From Cymbomonas tetramitiformis (taxonomy: Eukaryota > Chlorophyta > Pyramimonadophyceae > Pyramimonadales > Pyramimonadaceae), in NCBI GenBank assembly GCA_001247695.2, contig LGRX02033487.1:43555-107554 (forward strand): a stretch of DNA of 64,000 nucleotides, given 5' to 3'. Made by a program: the position numbers and the translations under genes. The stretch's first letter is position 1; each line of letters opens with the position of its first letter. Shown here piece after piece: positions 28,530-38,371 of the stretch. The notes beneath the pieces were generated by a model. That model saw only the letters and a list, made by a program, of their open reading frames with translations. It was not told the DNA's origin and ran no database searches.

Positions 28530-31016
28530 ATGAAACCGAATATTAACGATATAATCAAAGAGTGGACATGTTTTTGCGTTTCCGGTTTCCTGATGATATT
28601 GATATTACAAATCACGGACACGCCGGCGAAGTGCACATCGCATACGACGGATGTTTGTTGGATATGGGATTTGGAAAGTGATAACGTGGAGGTGCGTTTT
28701 CTGCGCGTAGCGCAACCCCCCATTTTCAATATTAAGTTATTCGACGATTTAACGAAGACGGAAATCTGAGAGCCGCGTGCACGCAGGTGTTTATTCGCAC
28801 GTGGCACGCCGATGCGTACCGTTTCACGCAATACAGCTCGTGCGCTTCTCTTGCGACCTCGGATTGCCAACTCGCGATTCGAGATAAATCCGGTACAGAT
28901 TATTATCATACCGGTAACGCGATCGACACAGACGCGATGCTTCTCAAGCGTGGCGATTCAAGATTCACATGCCGCGGTACGTGTCACGAACATACAGAAG
29001 AATCTTGGTATACATTCTCGATCGATTTGACGTGCGGGAATGAAGATTTGGCTCTCTATGCCCCGACGGACAACTTATTTGCGGCATCCACGTGTACGCT
29101 GAACGCCGTGACATACACCGCACCGGTATACATTTGGACGGCGAGTGATTGTATCGCGACCACCGCGACGCCGACCACCCTCGCGCCCGCGACAAGCACC
29201 CCGACCACCGCGATGCCAACTACCATGACGCCGACCACAATCGCGCCCGCGACAACTACTCATGAGCCACCAAGCACCGTGACGCCGACCACACCGCGCC
29301 CGCGACAACTATCCCGACTACCGAGCCACCAAGCACCGTGACGCCGACCACGACTGCGCCCGAGACAAGCACCCTGACCACCGTAATGCCGACCACTCCT
29401 TGGTGCCCGCGACTAGCACTGGACCACCGTGACGCCGGACCACAATCGCGCCCGCGACAACTACCCGACTCACCGAGCAACCAAGCACCGTGACGCCGAC
29501 CACGACCGCGCCCGAGACAAGCACTCCGATCACCGTAACGCCGACCACTCTCGCGCCCGCGACGAGCACTCCGACCACCGTGACGCCGACCACGATCGCG
29601 CCCGCGACGAGCACTCCGACCACCGTGACTCCCTTCACCGTATTTTCCACGCTCACCTCGACGCTATCATCGGGCACGGATCCATCGAACTCGTCAAATT
29701 CCGAATCGGCGTCGCCGGTGGCTGTCTCGTTTACGCGATTTCACAAACAAGACTCGACGATCGACCCGAAAAAAAGTTGGGTTTTGATTATTTTTGCGAC
29801 GATTGTGTGGCTCGCGGACATCGCGTGTTGCGTATTTCAATGGTGTCGATGGTACGGACGGCGCGCGACGACGCGCGATGCGATTTTGCACACGCGTTCC
29901 CCTTGTGAAAGTGAGGATACGGAAAATGTCGACGACCATGGACCGACGTGGCGCCTTCGTCGTCGCAAGCTAGTAAATATCAGCATCCGCGAACGCGATC
30001 GGTCATTCGATACGATGATTTCGAGGGTCGCATCGCCCAAAGTCTATCCGATATTCACGGATTGCGTTATTTACGCCGGATTGCGCGTCACCAACAAGAA
30101 GCGCCGTCTCGGAGTGTTTCGAGCGGCGAGCGCGTTGCTGGTCAATTTTTTTGAATATCGCCGTCGGCGACGACAGATACGATTATTAACATTGACGATT
30201 CCGAACCTCGATCACCAAATCGTCGCATCTTTGTTTCGAGTACTCCCCGGAGACACGCGCGCGTTCGGAAACGAATTAAAATTCGAGGAGCAACTAGTGG
30301 GTACCGCGTGGGTTTTCGCTTTCGCGGATCGCTTAGATTTATACACGAATTGCGCGAGGTTTAGTCTGGAGATCCGTGAACATTGGAACGCGCTCCTTCA
30401 ACGCGAAGAACATATTCGATTCGAGCGATATCACACGTGGATGACACAGTTGCTAAATTCGCAACGACGGGACGAGTTGTACGATACTCTTTACACGCCG
30501 GGTCGTTACCGGGATGTCATGGTGAGCGCATGGCGCGCGACTTCACTGGCGATTTCCATCTATCTCACCTACGCGGAATACGCTCACGCGTGCGCAAAAC
30601 TCAAACACGATACGGATTGCGTGCATCGCATGCCCGACATATGGAAGGAACTTCCCTTTCAAGCGTGCGGCGCACATAGATCGTGTAAGTCGCTTCGAAA
30701 AGCGCGAGGCTGCACGTGGCAATACTCATGCGCGAATGGTTATCACGCGTCGGGTTACGGCTCGCGAGCGTCTCGACTTGCGCTGCTCTCGGTTTGCACG
30801 ATCGCCGTGACGGGAATTGCACATTTTGCGTCCACCGCGATCATAAAAGCGATCGATGCTGCGAGACACTGTCGCGGTACGCGGATGTGTTTCTACGTTT
30901 GCACGTGTCTTCATCTCGCGAGCGGTGTGCTGTTGGGTTTGGTACTGATGACGCGAGGTGAGCGCCCTTGTCGTCGATTCGCTATGCACGGATATCATGG
31001 CATGTTCGTACGATAA
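28530..31016 (+). CDS. Mucin-like membrane glycoprotein with apparent frame breaks
   Basis: Exon 1 (28530-28691) encodes an N-terminal signal or anchor segment (GFLMILILQI) and joins in phase 0 to 28787. An ectodomain with paired Cys follows, then a Thr/Pro-rich repeat region (29160-29640), a membrane segment WVLIIFATIVWLADIACCVF, a large basic cytoplasmic-type region and further hydrophobic helices near the C terminus (LALLSVCTIAVTGIAHFAS and CTCLHLASGVLLGLVLM). The frame changes inside the repeats between about 29300 and 29490. Upstream and downstream parts are both clearly coding, so either the assembly has indels in the repeats or the gene is broken. Heavy O-glycosylation is the usual fate of such repeats; a surface role is inferred. 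Confidence 0.6.
29160..29640 (+). repeat. Degenerate 45-base Thr/Pro repeat array
   Basis: The unit encodes roughly TPTTIAPATSTPTTV and recurs many times. Units from about 29300 to 29490 carry single and double base insertions and deletions that shift the frame, whereas the flanking units are intact. Confidence 0.75.
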
Positions 31017-31260
31017 GACGAGAGAATTGGGTACGCAGGATGCTGGATTCGCGATATATCAGATATGGACGGTGAGATGTTAGCGCTTCAAGATTGGGGA
31101 TGCATGGTGGTGCTGGAGCGTGTGATTTTCTTGGCGACGCGTGTCGCGAAACGCCGATCGCGAAACGTTGAGTCGATATCCTTCGCTTAAAAGCGTTTCG
31201 CGGTATAGAAACGACGGCATTGTAATCGGCATCCCAAACGACACGCGAAGTTGCGCGATT

Positions 31261-31996
31261 ATGCGGGAGCGTCATTGTCGAATGAGCGCGCGATCCGACG
31301 TCGTCGCGCCGAATTATCCAGTCCGCGACTCTTTTAATAGCGACATGGTACTATTCGAAACCATCGCGTACGCGTTTTCGGTTTCGCCAAGTTGTCCGCT
31401 TTGGCGTGATAACAATTCTCATTTTCATGTGGTGGATCTGAAGTATCAATTGCGATCAAAGGTGAGGGGGGGAGGGGTTTCGTCGTCATTCATTGATTTG
31501 AAAAATCCGTCTGAACGCGCATCCCGTGTCAAAGCAGAAAGCGTATTGGTTCAACGCGCAGCTCACCTCGCTGATGGCGAACTCGTTCACCGTCGAGAAT
31601 TTTCGCACCGACCGGTTCGAAATTAATTGGCATGAACATCCCGAATGGTGTATGAGATTCGCTCGATGCAAAATGCGAGCGAGCATTTCCGTTAGCTGCA
31701 ACCTCTACGTCTGCAATCAGGTACCGTTCGTTTTTTGCGCGCCGGTCGGAGATGTATTGAAGTTGCTGAACGTTTTTGGTGCTCACTCCGACGACGCTCG
31801 TTCTCGGTCGCAGGCTCGATTCGTGATCGGAGGTCGAGTGTTGTCGATTCCGCCCGCGACAAAATGCGACGCTTCCTTATGCGCCGTGGTCGTGGAGTGC
31901 GTGATCACGCGCGTTACGGTGATGGTGGTCATGATTCCCGGAACCGCGTGGTGCTTAGGGGTTTTGTATATCAACGAGAGACAGATGGAGTTGTAG
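31261..31996 (+). CDS. Unknown two-exon protein
   Basis: Exons 31261-31461 and 31538-31996 join at AAG|GTGAGG in phase 0 to 219 residues. The N-terminal part has FETIAYAFSVSPSCPLW; the rest is beta-rich with many Cys (WCMRFARCKMRASISVSCNLYVC) and a hydrophobic stretch near the end (VVVECVITRVTVMVVMI). No family is recognised; a beta-sandwich structural protein is possible. The upstream 240 bases (31017-31260) contain no supported gene, although a TATATCAGATATGG stretch and an upstream ATG leave room for a further 5' exon. Confidence 0.5.
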
Positions 31997-32079
31997 ATGA
32001 AAACGAAAATATTTTCAATGCGTAAACCATTTTTTTATCACGCTGGTCGACGCTCGAACGCGATCGAGTGGTACTGGGG

Positions 32080-33008
32080 ATGATGAAAAATCGCGAATCG
32101 AAAAGCCGCGATCACGCGACATCGCCCGAAATTTGCAATATCGTAGCCACCATCACATTCAATGTCCGTATCGATTTGAAACGATTTGCGCGAATCGCGC
32201 ACGGCGCGTACCGTCCAAAACGCTTCGCCGCCGTGTCCGTTCGCATCCGAAATCCCAAAAGTACCGCGATGGTTTTTAACAGCGGAAAGTGTGTATGCAT
32301 CGGCACCACCTCGAAGTGGCAAGCGCAGTCCGCCTTAAATCGTTGCTTTCGTATCGTGGCTCTGCTCTATCCGGAGGCGCGCATCTCGAACTTCGCCGTG
32401 CAAAATATCGTCTCGTTTAGTAATCTGGGCGCGCGTGTGGATTTGCATCGCCTATCGAGCGATCAGCCGCTGCATACGGTGTACAATCCGGAATTGTTTC
32501 CCGGATTGCGGTGGACTCTATACGATCCTCACACCCGCGCCTCCGTCTTTTATCAAGGTGACTGGGCGGTGATTTTTTGCATCTTCGTTTTCGAAAAATT
32601 TATCGATCGCTCACGACGGACGCGGCGTACTCGATCAGGGAATGTCATCATCACGGGATGTAGCGGTGTCGAAGAAATGCGAGCGTGCTGGGATCATTTG
32701 TATAAACGCATCGCCCCGTATCTACGACACCGGACAGCGCTTCGCGAGCATGAGGAGGAGGAAACGAAACAATCCGAGGACGCCGCGCCGGATAATCGCG
32801 CGCGTGATCGGCGGAAAGAAAGACGAGCCATCGATTTAACGCATCGAGAGGTGAGCGTTTGCGTGTATTCCATCTGGTTAACCGTCGTAAATTCCCGTAT
32901 CGGTATCAAACGGAATATTCTCTCACGCGGTGTCGCGTTCGTGCGCAGGCTACCGGCATGCGGCAGGTGGATCGATTGCTGTATCTCGACGCGGGTACGC
33001 CATCGTGA
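32080..33008 (+). CDS. TATA-binding protein (TBP), three exons
   Basis: Exons 32080-32557, 32639-32850 and 32949-33008 join to 249 residues. Two saddle repeats are clear. Repeat 1 has ICNIVATITF, the landmark PKRFAAVSVRIRNPKST and FNSGKCVCIGT. Repeat 2 has FAVQNIVSF, YNPELFPGLRW and, across the first splice, FYQ|GNVIITGCSG. Removing the 81-base intron restores the FxSGKxxxTG motif of repeat 2, which is strong support for splicing. That intron has no stop and keeps frame, so a naive translation would insert 27 residues. The C-terminal tail is acidic then basic and is unique. A virus-encoded TBP would help direct transcription from the many TATA boxes seen here. Confidence 0.92.
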
Positions 33009-33037
33009 TCACTTGCCGTATCGAACGAGAGATCGTT

Positions 33038-33931
33038 TCACGCGTGTCGCGTATGTCGAGGTCGGAGAGAACGGCGACGACGTGAGCTCGAGTCGTGAAA
33101 TCGGCGCGAGCAGTACACGCAACAATTTATCCGGGATGCGATAGGCGACGTGAAAATTCGAGATTCGCCGGTTTGTACCTGCGATGCGTCGTCGAGTTCG
33201 ATCGATTTGGCGTCGCCATCGAAAAAGCGATGCGGAATGAAAACGGGTCGCGCACCCGTTTTGTCGCTACCCGTCTGACATAAGAGCGGATGCTTTCCGG
33301 TGATCGAATCGCCGCTTCTCCTCGAGCGCAAACGGTCGGGGCATGGATCGTGGTGCGTGCACATCTTAAGTTTGGCCGGCAATTCGGCGTTCGTCCAAAA
33401 GGTCGTGGGTTTCATGAAAGGCGCGCCGTATTTACAATAGCACGCCGTATGCGGTGAGCGCACGCGATTCATCACTTTGCGATACATCAAGCCGTGGGGA
33501 GGTAACCCCATTGGATTCTCTATGTACCACAACGGAGGATTGTAATAATTCAGTATACGTAGCGTGGTATGCACGCGCGCATCCGCGAGAGTCAATTTTC
33601 GCACGCCGACTTGCTTGCAACGACTGTATTCGGTGCATGGAGGACTGGCCCAGACGACATCGAAATATCCCGGCGGGTAAGCCTTCGAGTAATCCCAAGT
33701 CATGATATCGACGCAATGCGTCGGTTTCCATTTCGCCATGTTATCGATACTCACGATCTCCGCGTTTCGATGTTTTCGCCGAATGCTTCTTTCCACGGAG
33801 CCCGTGCCGGAAAAAAGTACCAACACGCGCAACGGTCTTCGGGTGTGTGGCGACATTACGAACGGCGGCGCGGCGATGTCGCTCGGACTACGGGGAGACG
33901 CGAAACTAAAAAAATTAATCAAAAATATCAA
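33038..33931 (-). CDS. DNA (cytosine-5) methyltransferase
   Basis: 297 residues from 33931, or 272 from the Met at 33856. Motif I VLVLFSGTGSVE binds S-adenosylmethionine. Motif IV ASPPCTEYS carries the catalytic Pro-Cys pair, and the ENP in WYIENPMG stands in for the usual ENV of motif VI. A target-recognition region with several Cys and His follows, and the C terminus is Arg/Ser-rich. The protein is compact compared with bacterial enzymes and close to small viral and phage versions. It probably methylates viral or host DNA; sequence specificity cannot be read from the sequence. A TATA box at 33967-33975 lies upstream. Confidence 0.88.
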   Translation of the reverse strand: MIFLINFFSFASPRSPSDIAAPPFVMSPHTRRPLRVLVLFSGTGSVERSIRRKHRNAEIVSIDNMAKWKPTHCVDIMTWDYSKAYPPGYFDVVWASPPCTEYSRCKQVGVRKLTLADARVHTTLRILNYYNPPLWYIENPMGLPPHGLMYRKVMNRVRSPHTACYCKYGAPFMKPTTFWTNAELPAKLKMCTHHDPCPDRLRSRRSGDSITGKHPLLCQTGSDKTGARPVFIPHRFFDGDAKSIELDDASQVQTGESRIFTSPIASRINCCVYCSRRFHDSSSRRRRSLRPRHTRHA

Positions 33932-33966
33932 TTTTTCGAATGTCGGGTTGCATAATAATATGCTAT

Positions 33967-33975
33967 GTATATATG
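33967..33975 (-). promoter_or_regulatory. TATA box
   Basis: GTATATATG lies 36 bases before the methyltransferase start at 33931. Confidence 0.5.
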
Positions 33976-33994
33976 TTTTCGACGGTATACGGGT

Positions 33995-34468
33995 CTAATT
34001 GCCACGCCTTTTCCATCCGAGGCCGCCCATGCGAAGCAGCGCCAAATACACGGGATGCGAACGGTCGATCGCTTCCATAAACATGATCGCCAGATCGCTA
34101 TCTTTGCGGTGCGCCTCACCCAACACCGCCAACAACGCGTCGTTCTTCACGGCGTCGACGCCGTCTTCGGCGTCGCGGAACGCGCGCAAGATCGCCATCA
34201 AGACCGGCCGTTCGACCTTCAGCTCGTGGCGATAGGCGCGTAGAATACTCGCGACGTCGGCGCTCTCCCCCAGCAGGCGATATTCGTCCGCGGTCGGCGG
34301 CGTCCGCGAGTCGTCGAAGTCGCCGCCCGAATTCGCTTCATCATCATCAACGTCATCGTCGTCATCGCGATTCACCAGAATTTGTCGCCATTCTCCTAGG
34401 GTCATCGATCGATGCCCGCCGAACCGAAGCACCCGATCGTCGTCATGAGAGAAACCCGCGCGCATCAT
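33995..34468 (-). CDS. Hypothetical acidic/helical protein
   Basis: 157 residues, intronless. A run of Asp residues (RDDDDDVDDDE) separates an N-terminal basic region from a C-terminal set of helices (ILRAYRHELK, LMAILRAFRDAEDG, IMFMEAIDRS). No motif is recognised. It lies 46 bases downstream of the FHA-RING gene on the same strand without an obvious TATA box, so it may depend on read-through or an internal promoter. Confidence 0.55.
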   Translation of the reverse strand: MMRAGFSHDDDRVLRFGGHRSMTLGEWRQILVNRDDDDDVDDDEANSGGDFDDSRTPPTADEYRLLGESADVASILRAYRHELKVERPVLMAILRAFRDAEDGVDAVKNDALLAVLGEAHRKDSDLAIMFMEAIDRSHPVYLALLRMGGLGWKRRGN

Positions 34469-34514
34469 GTGCTATGATGATGGTAACGGTACGCACGCGG
34501 AGCAGCGATCGTTA

Positions 34515-35891
34515 TTATGAATCGGCGACAGCGACCAGGCGTCTCTTATACTCGTGCAAGTCGTCGCGTAAGCGCTCGGGCAATTCCGCGATTCGCAAAT
34601 CGCAGAGTTTACGTTTTCGTCGCTCGTGCGCGAGACGAAAATCCTCCGCGGAACAAAAAACATCCGTCGCGGGAACACTCTCCGCCGCGGGAACATTCTC
34701 CGACGCCGGGTTCTGAGAGCAACGAGGGACATGCGCGTGGCATCGCTTGCCGTCGTCATCCGTCGAACCGAAGTCGCGTAGGCAGAAGCCACAAAAATGA
34801 TGCCCGCAACCGATGTACACGGACGGATCGTCTTCGTATCGTTCTTCGTCGTAAGAGCGGCAGCACAAAGCGGCGCATCCGACATGCTCCGCAAATTCGC
34901 GCGAGCAATCGGGATTGGGGCATCGCAGGGTGCAGATCTCGCGTAACTCCGATTTACGAATGTCGAGTTCGGTGGCGCGAAGAGAATGAGCGTGACTCTC
35001 GCGGGCGCGCGCGTCGCCGCGTCTCTCCGCGAGACTCGCCGTCAAGCAATTCTTTCGCTTCAAAAACTCACCCGCGGATCGACCACCGTCCCCCGCTCGC
35101 GCGAAAGCGTCGCGAAGAAGACGATCTCGTTGCGCGCCGACGGCCTCCGTCATGAACGCCGGATGTCGTTCGCTCCGGCATAATTCGCATCGCGGCGCGT
35201 AATACGAGGCGAGCGTCAATTCCTCCAAATTCGAGCACGATCTCATTTGCGACGAGGCGGATGCGATGAAGCACTCTCGGCAAAGAGCGTGATCGCGCGC
35301 CCCGCATAGGTTGATCGCCTCCTCACCCTCGATGCGATCGTGGCAGGCGTAGCAACGCGATTGAATTAAGCGAAATACGTATAAGAACGGATGCGCCAAA
35401 GCGCGCGCCGCCTCGCCGTCGCCGTCGCCGCGTAACGCCGGGCACGCGTTCCCCAACGAAATGATATCACCGTCTCGTAGAGCGTACCACCGCTTCGGGA
35501 GCAGACAGCGCATATCCGCGGCATCCGCCGATTCGTGGCGCAACCATGTACCGTTGACCGCGCTCTCGTCGCGGATGTAATATTGCGACGACGATTTTCG
35601 CGCGATGGTGAAATGATGGCGACTCACGATGAAGGGTGTTTTATTATTGTCGCGATCCATTCGTTCGATGAGCGTCACGTCGCACTTTTCGCGCGATCCT
35701 CTACCGAACGTGAGTAAAGGCGCCCCCCGCGATGTACTTGTGGCGGTTCGGCCAAATAATTTGCTCAGATCGATCATGCTTCGGGGAAAATAACGTTCGC
35801 CGCGCACGGCGTCCTCCCTCATTTTCTCCTCGCCGGCGTCGATGACACCGGTGACGCGCGGAAGTAGTCTCATCAAAGCCGCGGTTGTCAT
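34515..35891 (-). CDS. FHA domain plus RING/IBR-type zinc protein (putative E3 ligase)
   Basis: 458 residues. An FHA domain spans about residues 55-145: LLTFGRGSREKCDVTL, VSRHHFTI and the NGTWLRH motif, which together form the phosphothreonine-binding loop set. A first zinc module (CYACHDRI...INLCGARDHALCREC) follows, then a helical linker, and a second Cys/His cluster (CTLRCPNPDCSREFAEHVGC ... YIGCGHHFCGFCLRDF) of in-between-RING style. The combination recalls phospho-dependent ubiquitin ligases such as RNF8/CHFR, with an RBR-like second module. It would recognise phosphorylated partners and direct their ubiquitination; ligase activity is inferred. Confidence 0.82.
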   Translation of the reverse strand: MTTAALMRLLPRVTGVIDAGEEKMREDAVRGERYFPRSMIDLSKLFGRTATSTSRGAPLLTFGRGSREKCDVTLIERMDRDNNKTPFIVSRHHFTIARKSSSQYYIRDESAVNGTWLRHESADAADMRCLLPKRWYALRDGDIISLGNACPALRGDGDGEAARALAHPFLYVFRLIQSRCYACHDRIEGEEAINLCGARDHALCRECFIASASSQMRSCSNLEELTLASYYAPRCELCRSERHPAFMTEAVGAQRDRLLRDAFARAGDGGRSAGEFLKRKNCLTASLAERRGDARARESHAHSLRATELDIRKSELREICTLRCPNPDCSREFAEHVGCAALCCRSYDEERYEDDPSVYIGCGHHFCGFCLRDFGSTDDDGKRCHAHVPRCSQNPASENVPAAESVPATDVFCSAEDFRLAHERRKRKLCDLRIAELPERLRDDLHEYKRRLVAVADS

Positions 35892-35971
35892 CGTTTCTTG
35901 CGCGGTGACTTTTCACACTCCCGTCATCGCGCGGCGACGAGAACAGCGGTTCGGTATATCTTCGCGGTACA

Positions 35972-35979
35972 TATATATA
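35972..35979. promoter_or_regulatory. TATA box between divergent genes
   Basis: TATATATA lies 37 bases before the ATP-grasp start (36016, plus) and 81 bases from the FHA-RING start (35891, minus). Confidence 0.55.
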
Positions 35980-36015
35980 GATCACCTCCGACCGGTGATC
36001 TCCGCGACAGCGACG

Positions 36016-37336
36016 ATGTCGGCGAACGTGATCGCGAGCGACGCTCGGATTTCGCGGAATCCGCGAGTGCTACTCCTCGAGCTCGACGCGACACTCTCAC
36101 CGACGGATCGTGATATGTATGGAAATCGGTACGACACCTTCGCGATCAAGAAGGCGGTGCAAAACGCGGGTGTCGAGTGCGACGTGTTTCAGATCGACGA
36201 TTCGCCGCGCGACGAGAGCGAGCTGGCGGCTTATTACTCCGAGCGATACGCGGGGGTGATCGTGCGAATAAATCCGGGTTGTTTACAAACCGCGCCTCCT
36301 CGCGTATTGCTCGTTTTGAAGACAATGATCAAACACATGCGTCTCGCGAAGCGCGTGATATGGCCCGATCGAACGTTGACGCGACACCTCGGTTGCAAAA
36401 TCTCCGCGTATCTATTCTCGCGATCCGAAACCTGGGGCATCTCGGATACGCGTGTACATCACGACGCGAAAGCGTTCATCGACGGTCTTCGCTCTTCGCT
36501 CGGGCGAACGCGCGCTCGTGTCGTGAAGCCGATTCGTGGATCGTGCGGCGAGGGGGTCTGGGTTTGCGCTCGCTGCGCGATCAACACTTCGTTACCGGCG
36601 GACGACGAGCCTCTTTTTTTGATGGAAATGAGCGCGAATGATCACATCGAGCGTCGCACTTTTCGTGAATTCGTGGAGTACTTTCTCTACGGTACACAAC
36701 GTACGCCATGGCGCGCTTCGGAACGAGGAGGGGGGCATTACAATCCGCCCGTTCGCTCGGCATCGGCACCGGCGCCGTTCGCGCTCGAACAGCGATATTT
36801 ACCGAACATCATAAAGGGGGAGTTGCGCCTCGTATTTGTTCGAGACCGATTGGTCGAATCGGTGCTGCGAACGCCAGCGCCGCGCGGATCGTCGACCATC
36901 GGCGGTGTCGGCTTCACGCGCTTCGTCGCCGACCGCGTCATCGATGACGCGGCGCGGATGAAGGTGAGTGGGCGTCTGAACTTTTTGGGTTTTTGGCATT
37001 ACGCGAGTCTCTGAAGTTTCCGAAGGTGTGCGCGCGCAGGTCGCGCGACAGTTCGAAAATTCCGGTATTTGTGAAATGTACGGTTTGCTTTTTGATGGAT
37101 GCGCCTCGGTGGCGTTACCCGCTCTGTGGTGCGTCGATTTGATCGAAGACGACGACGGAGCGTACAAAGTGTGCGAATTCAATTGCGGTTGCGTCGGTCT
37201 TCTTCGGTTTTTGGCGGCTTGCGGTCCGACGCGATCCGCCGAGAATGTCTCCGCGATCGACTTGCGACATGGCAACGACGTCGCGGAAAAGATGGGTCTC
37301 GCCATCGTCGCGGAGGTCGCGAACGCGTGTTCCTAG
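36016..37336 (+). CDS. ATP-grasp enzyme, two exons
   Basis: Exons 36016-36963 and 37040-37336 join at AAG|GTGAGT in phase 0 to 414 residues. An N-terminal Rossmann-like region is followed by the ATP-grasp core: VVKPIRGSCGEGVW (nucleotide-binding strand and glycine loop), LFLMEM, RLVFVRDRLVESVLR, and in exon 2 DLIEDDDGAYKVCEFNCG with the metal-binding Glu and Asn. Family members ligate a carboxylate to an amine or thiol through an acyl-phosphate. The substrate is unknown; glutathione-synthetase-like and peptide-ligase-like relatives are both possible. The intron falls between two catalytic motifs, and the metal site is only present after splicing. Confidence 0.78.
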
Positions 37337-37415
37337 ATAAATAGCGCGGAACACCAAACGATACAACACAAAATAATATTAATAAGATTAAACGAGCGCG
37401 AAAGGGTGATTCGAA

Positions 37416-38152
37416 ATGGCGAGCGTCATGTCGTCATCAAGCTTAGCGGTGGTTGTCGAAGCGAAGCGTATTACGCAATTATCGAGTCGCATCACGACCG
37501 GCACTCTGACGCGGGCGCGCGAATCGTTGTGTCGCGTGAGGTGGCGCGTTCCGATGGCGTTTCTCGAGGACGACGGCGCGTCGAAGATCTGTTGCGCGCA
37601 ACGCGCGCGTTTCGATTCGGATCTCGAACGATGGCTCGAAAATGTCAGGTGAGACTATCGTGTAATTCTCGCGCGATATTCGGTCCGTCGCTCACGAACC
37701 AAAGCGAGATCGATCTCACCGGATGCTCGCGCGCAGATTTGAGCGTTGCACGTTATTCACCGCAGCCGTGGAAGCGGTCAGATCCGTCGGGGACCTCGGC
37801 GTTTACGAGGTGAGAGGCGTTCTGAGATATGTCGACGATCAAACGATCAAAGCGGAAACGTTGCAAATTAAAGCAGGGCGTATGTCGCGCGCAGGGTATT
37901 GTCCGACATCTCGTTCGACGTCGCGAGTGCGTGTTGGGTCGATGGGGAGAGACCGGCGAGAATGCCGTCGCGCTCGTGCCCTCGAAACTGATGCGCGCTC
38001 GATATCCACAATGCTTCGCCGACGACGCTTCTCGTTCGACCGACGATTATTTGATCGGCGTGTTTGTCACGCATCGGAAGATGGACGACCATCATCGTCG
38101 TCGCGATTCTCGGCAGCATCGTCGTTCACCGTCACGATACGCGCCGCGGTGA
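37416..38152 (+). CDS. Unknown three-exon protein
   Basis: Exons 37416-37648, 37737-37809 and 37895-38152 join in phases 2 and 0 to 187 residues. Exon 1 is basic with a Cys pair (KICCAQ), exon 2 contributes a helix (TLFTAAVEAVRSVGDLGVYE), and exon 3 has a beta-like segment and a strongly basic Arg/His tail. A nucleic-acid-binding role would fit the charge, but nothing specific is recognised. Confidence 0.5.
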
Positions 38153-38371
38153 TCCGAAATCTTTCGCCGTTGGCGTTCGCGGCGATTTCGACGCGAAGGT
38201 CTTCGATATCTACTAGCAGATCGCCATCTCGTCGATGTCGCACTCGATATAAATTCAGCGGCGAACCTTCCGCGGGAGTCAACGTCGCTCGCATTTTCGA
38301 TAGCGGCGACCAAAGTAACTGCGAGGACGAGCCGCGCTTAGCGTGTATTCACTCGAACGATACCATCATCA

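Noticed and set aside
29318..29677. Minus-strand frame rich in Val and Gly
   Set aside because: Reverse complement of the Thr/Pro repeat array; composition follows from the repeat.
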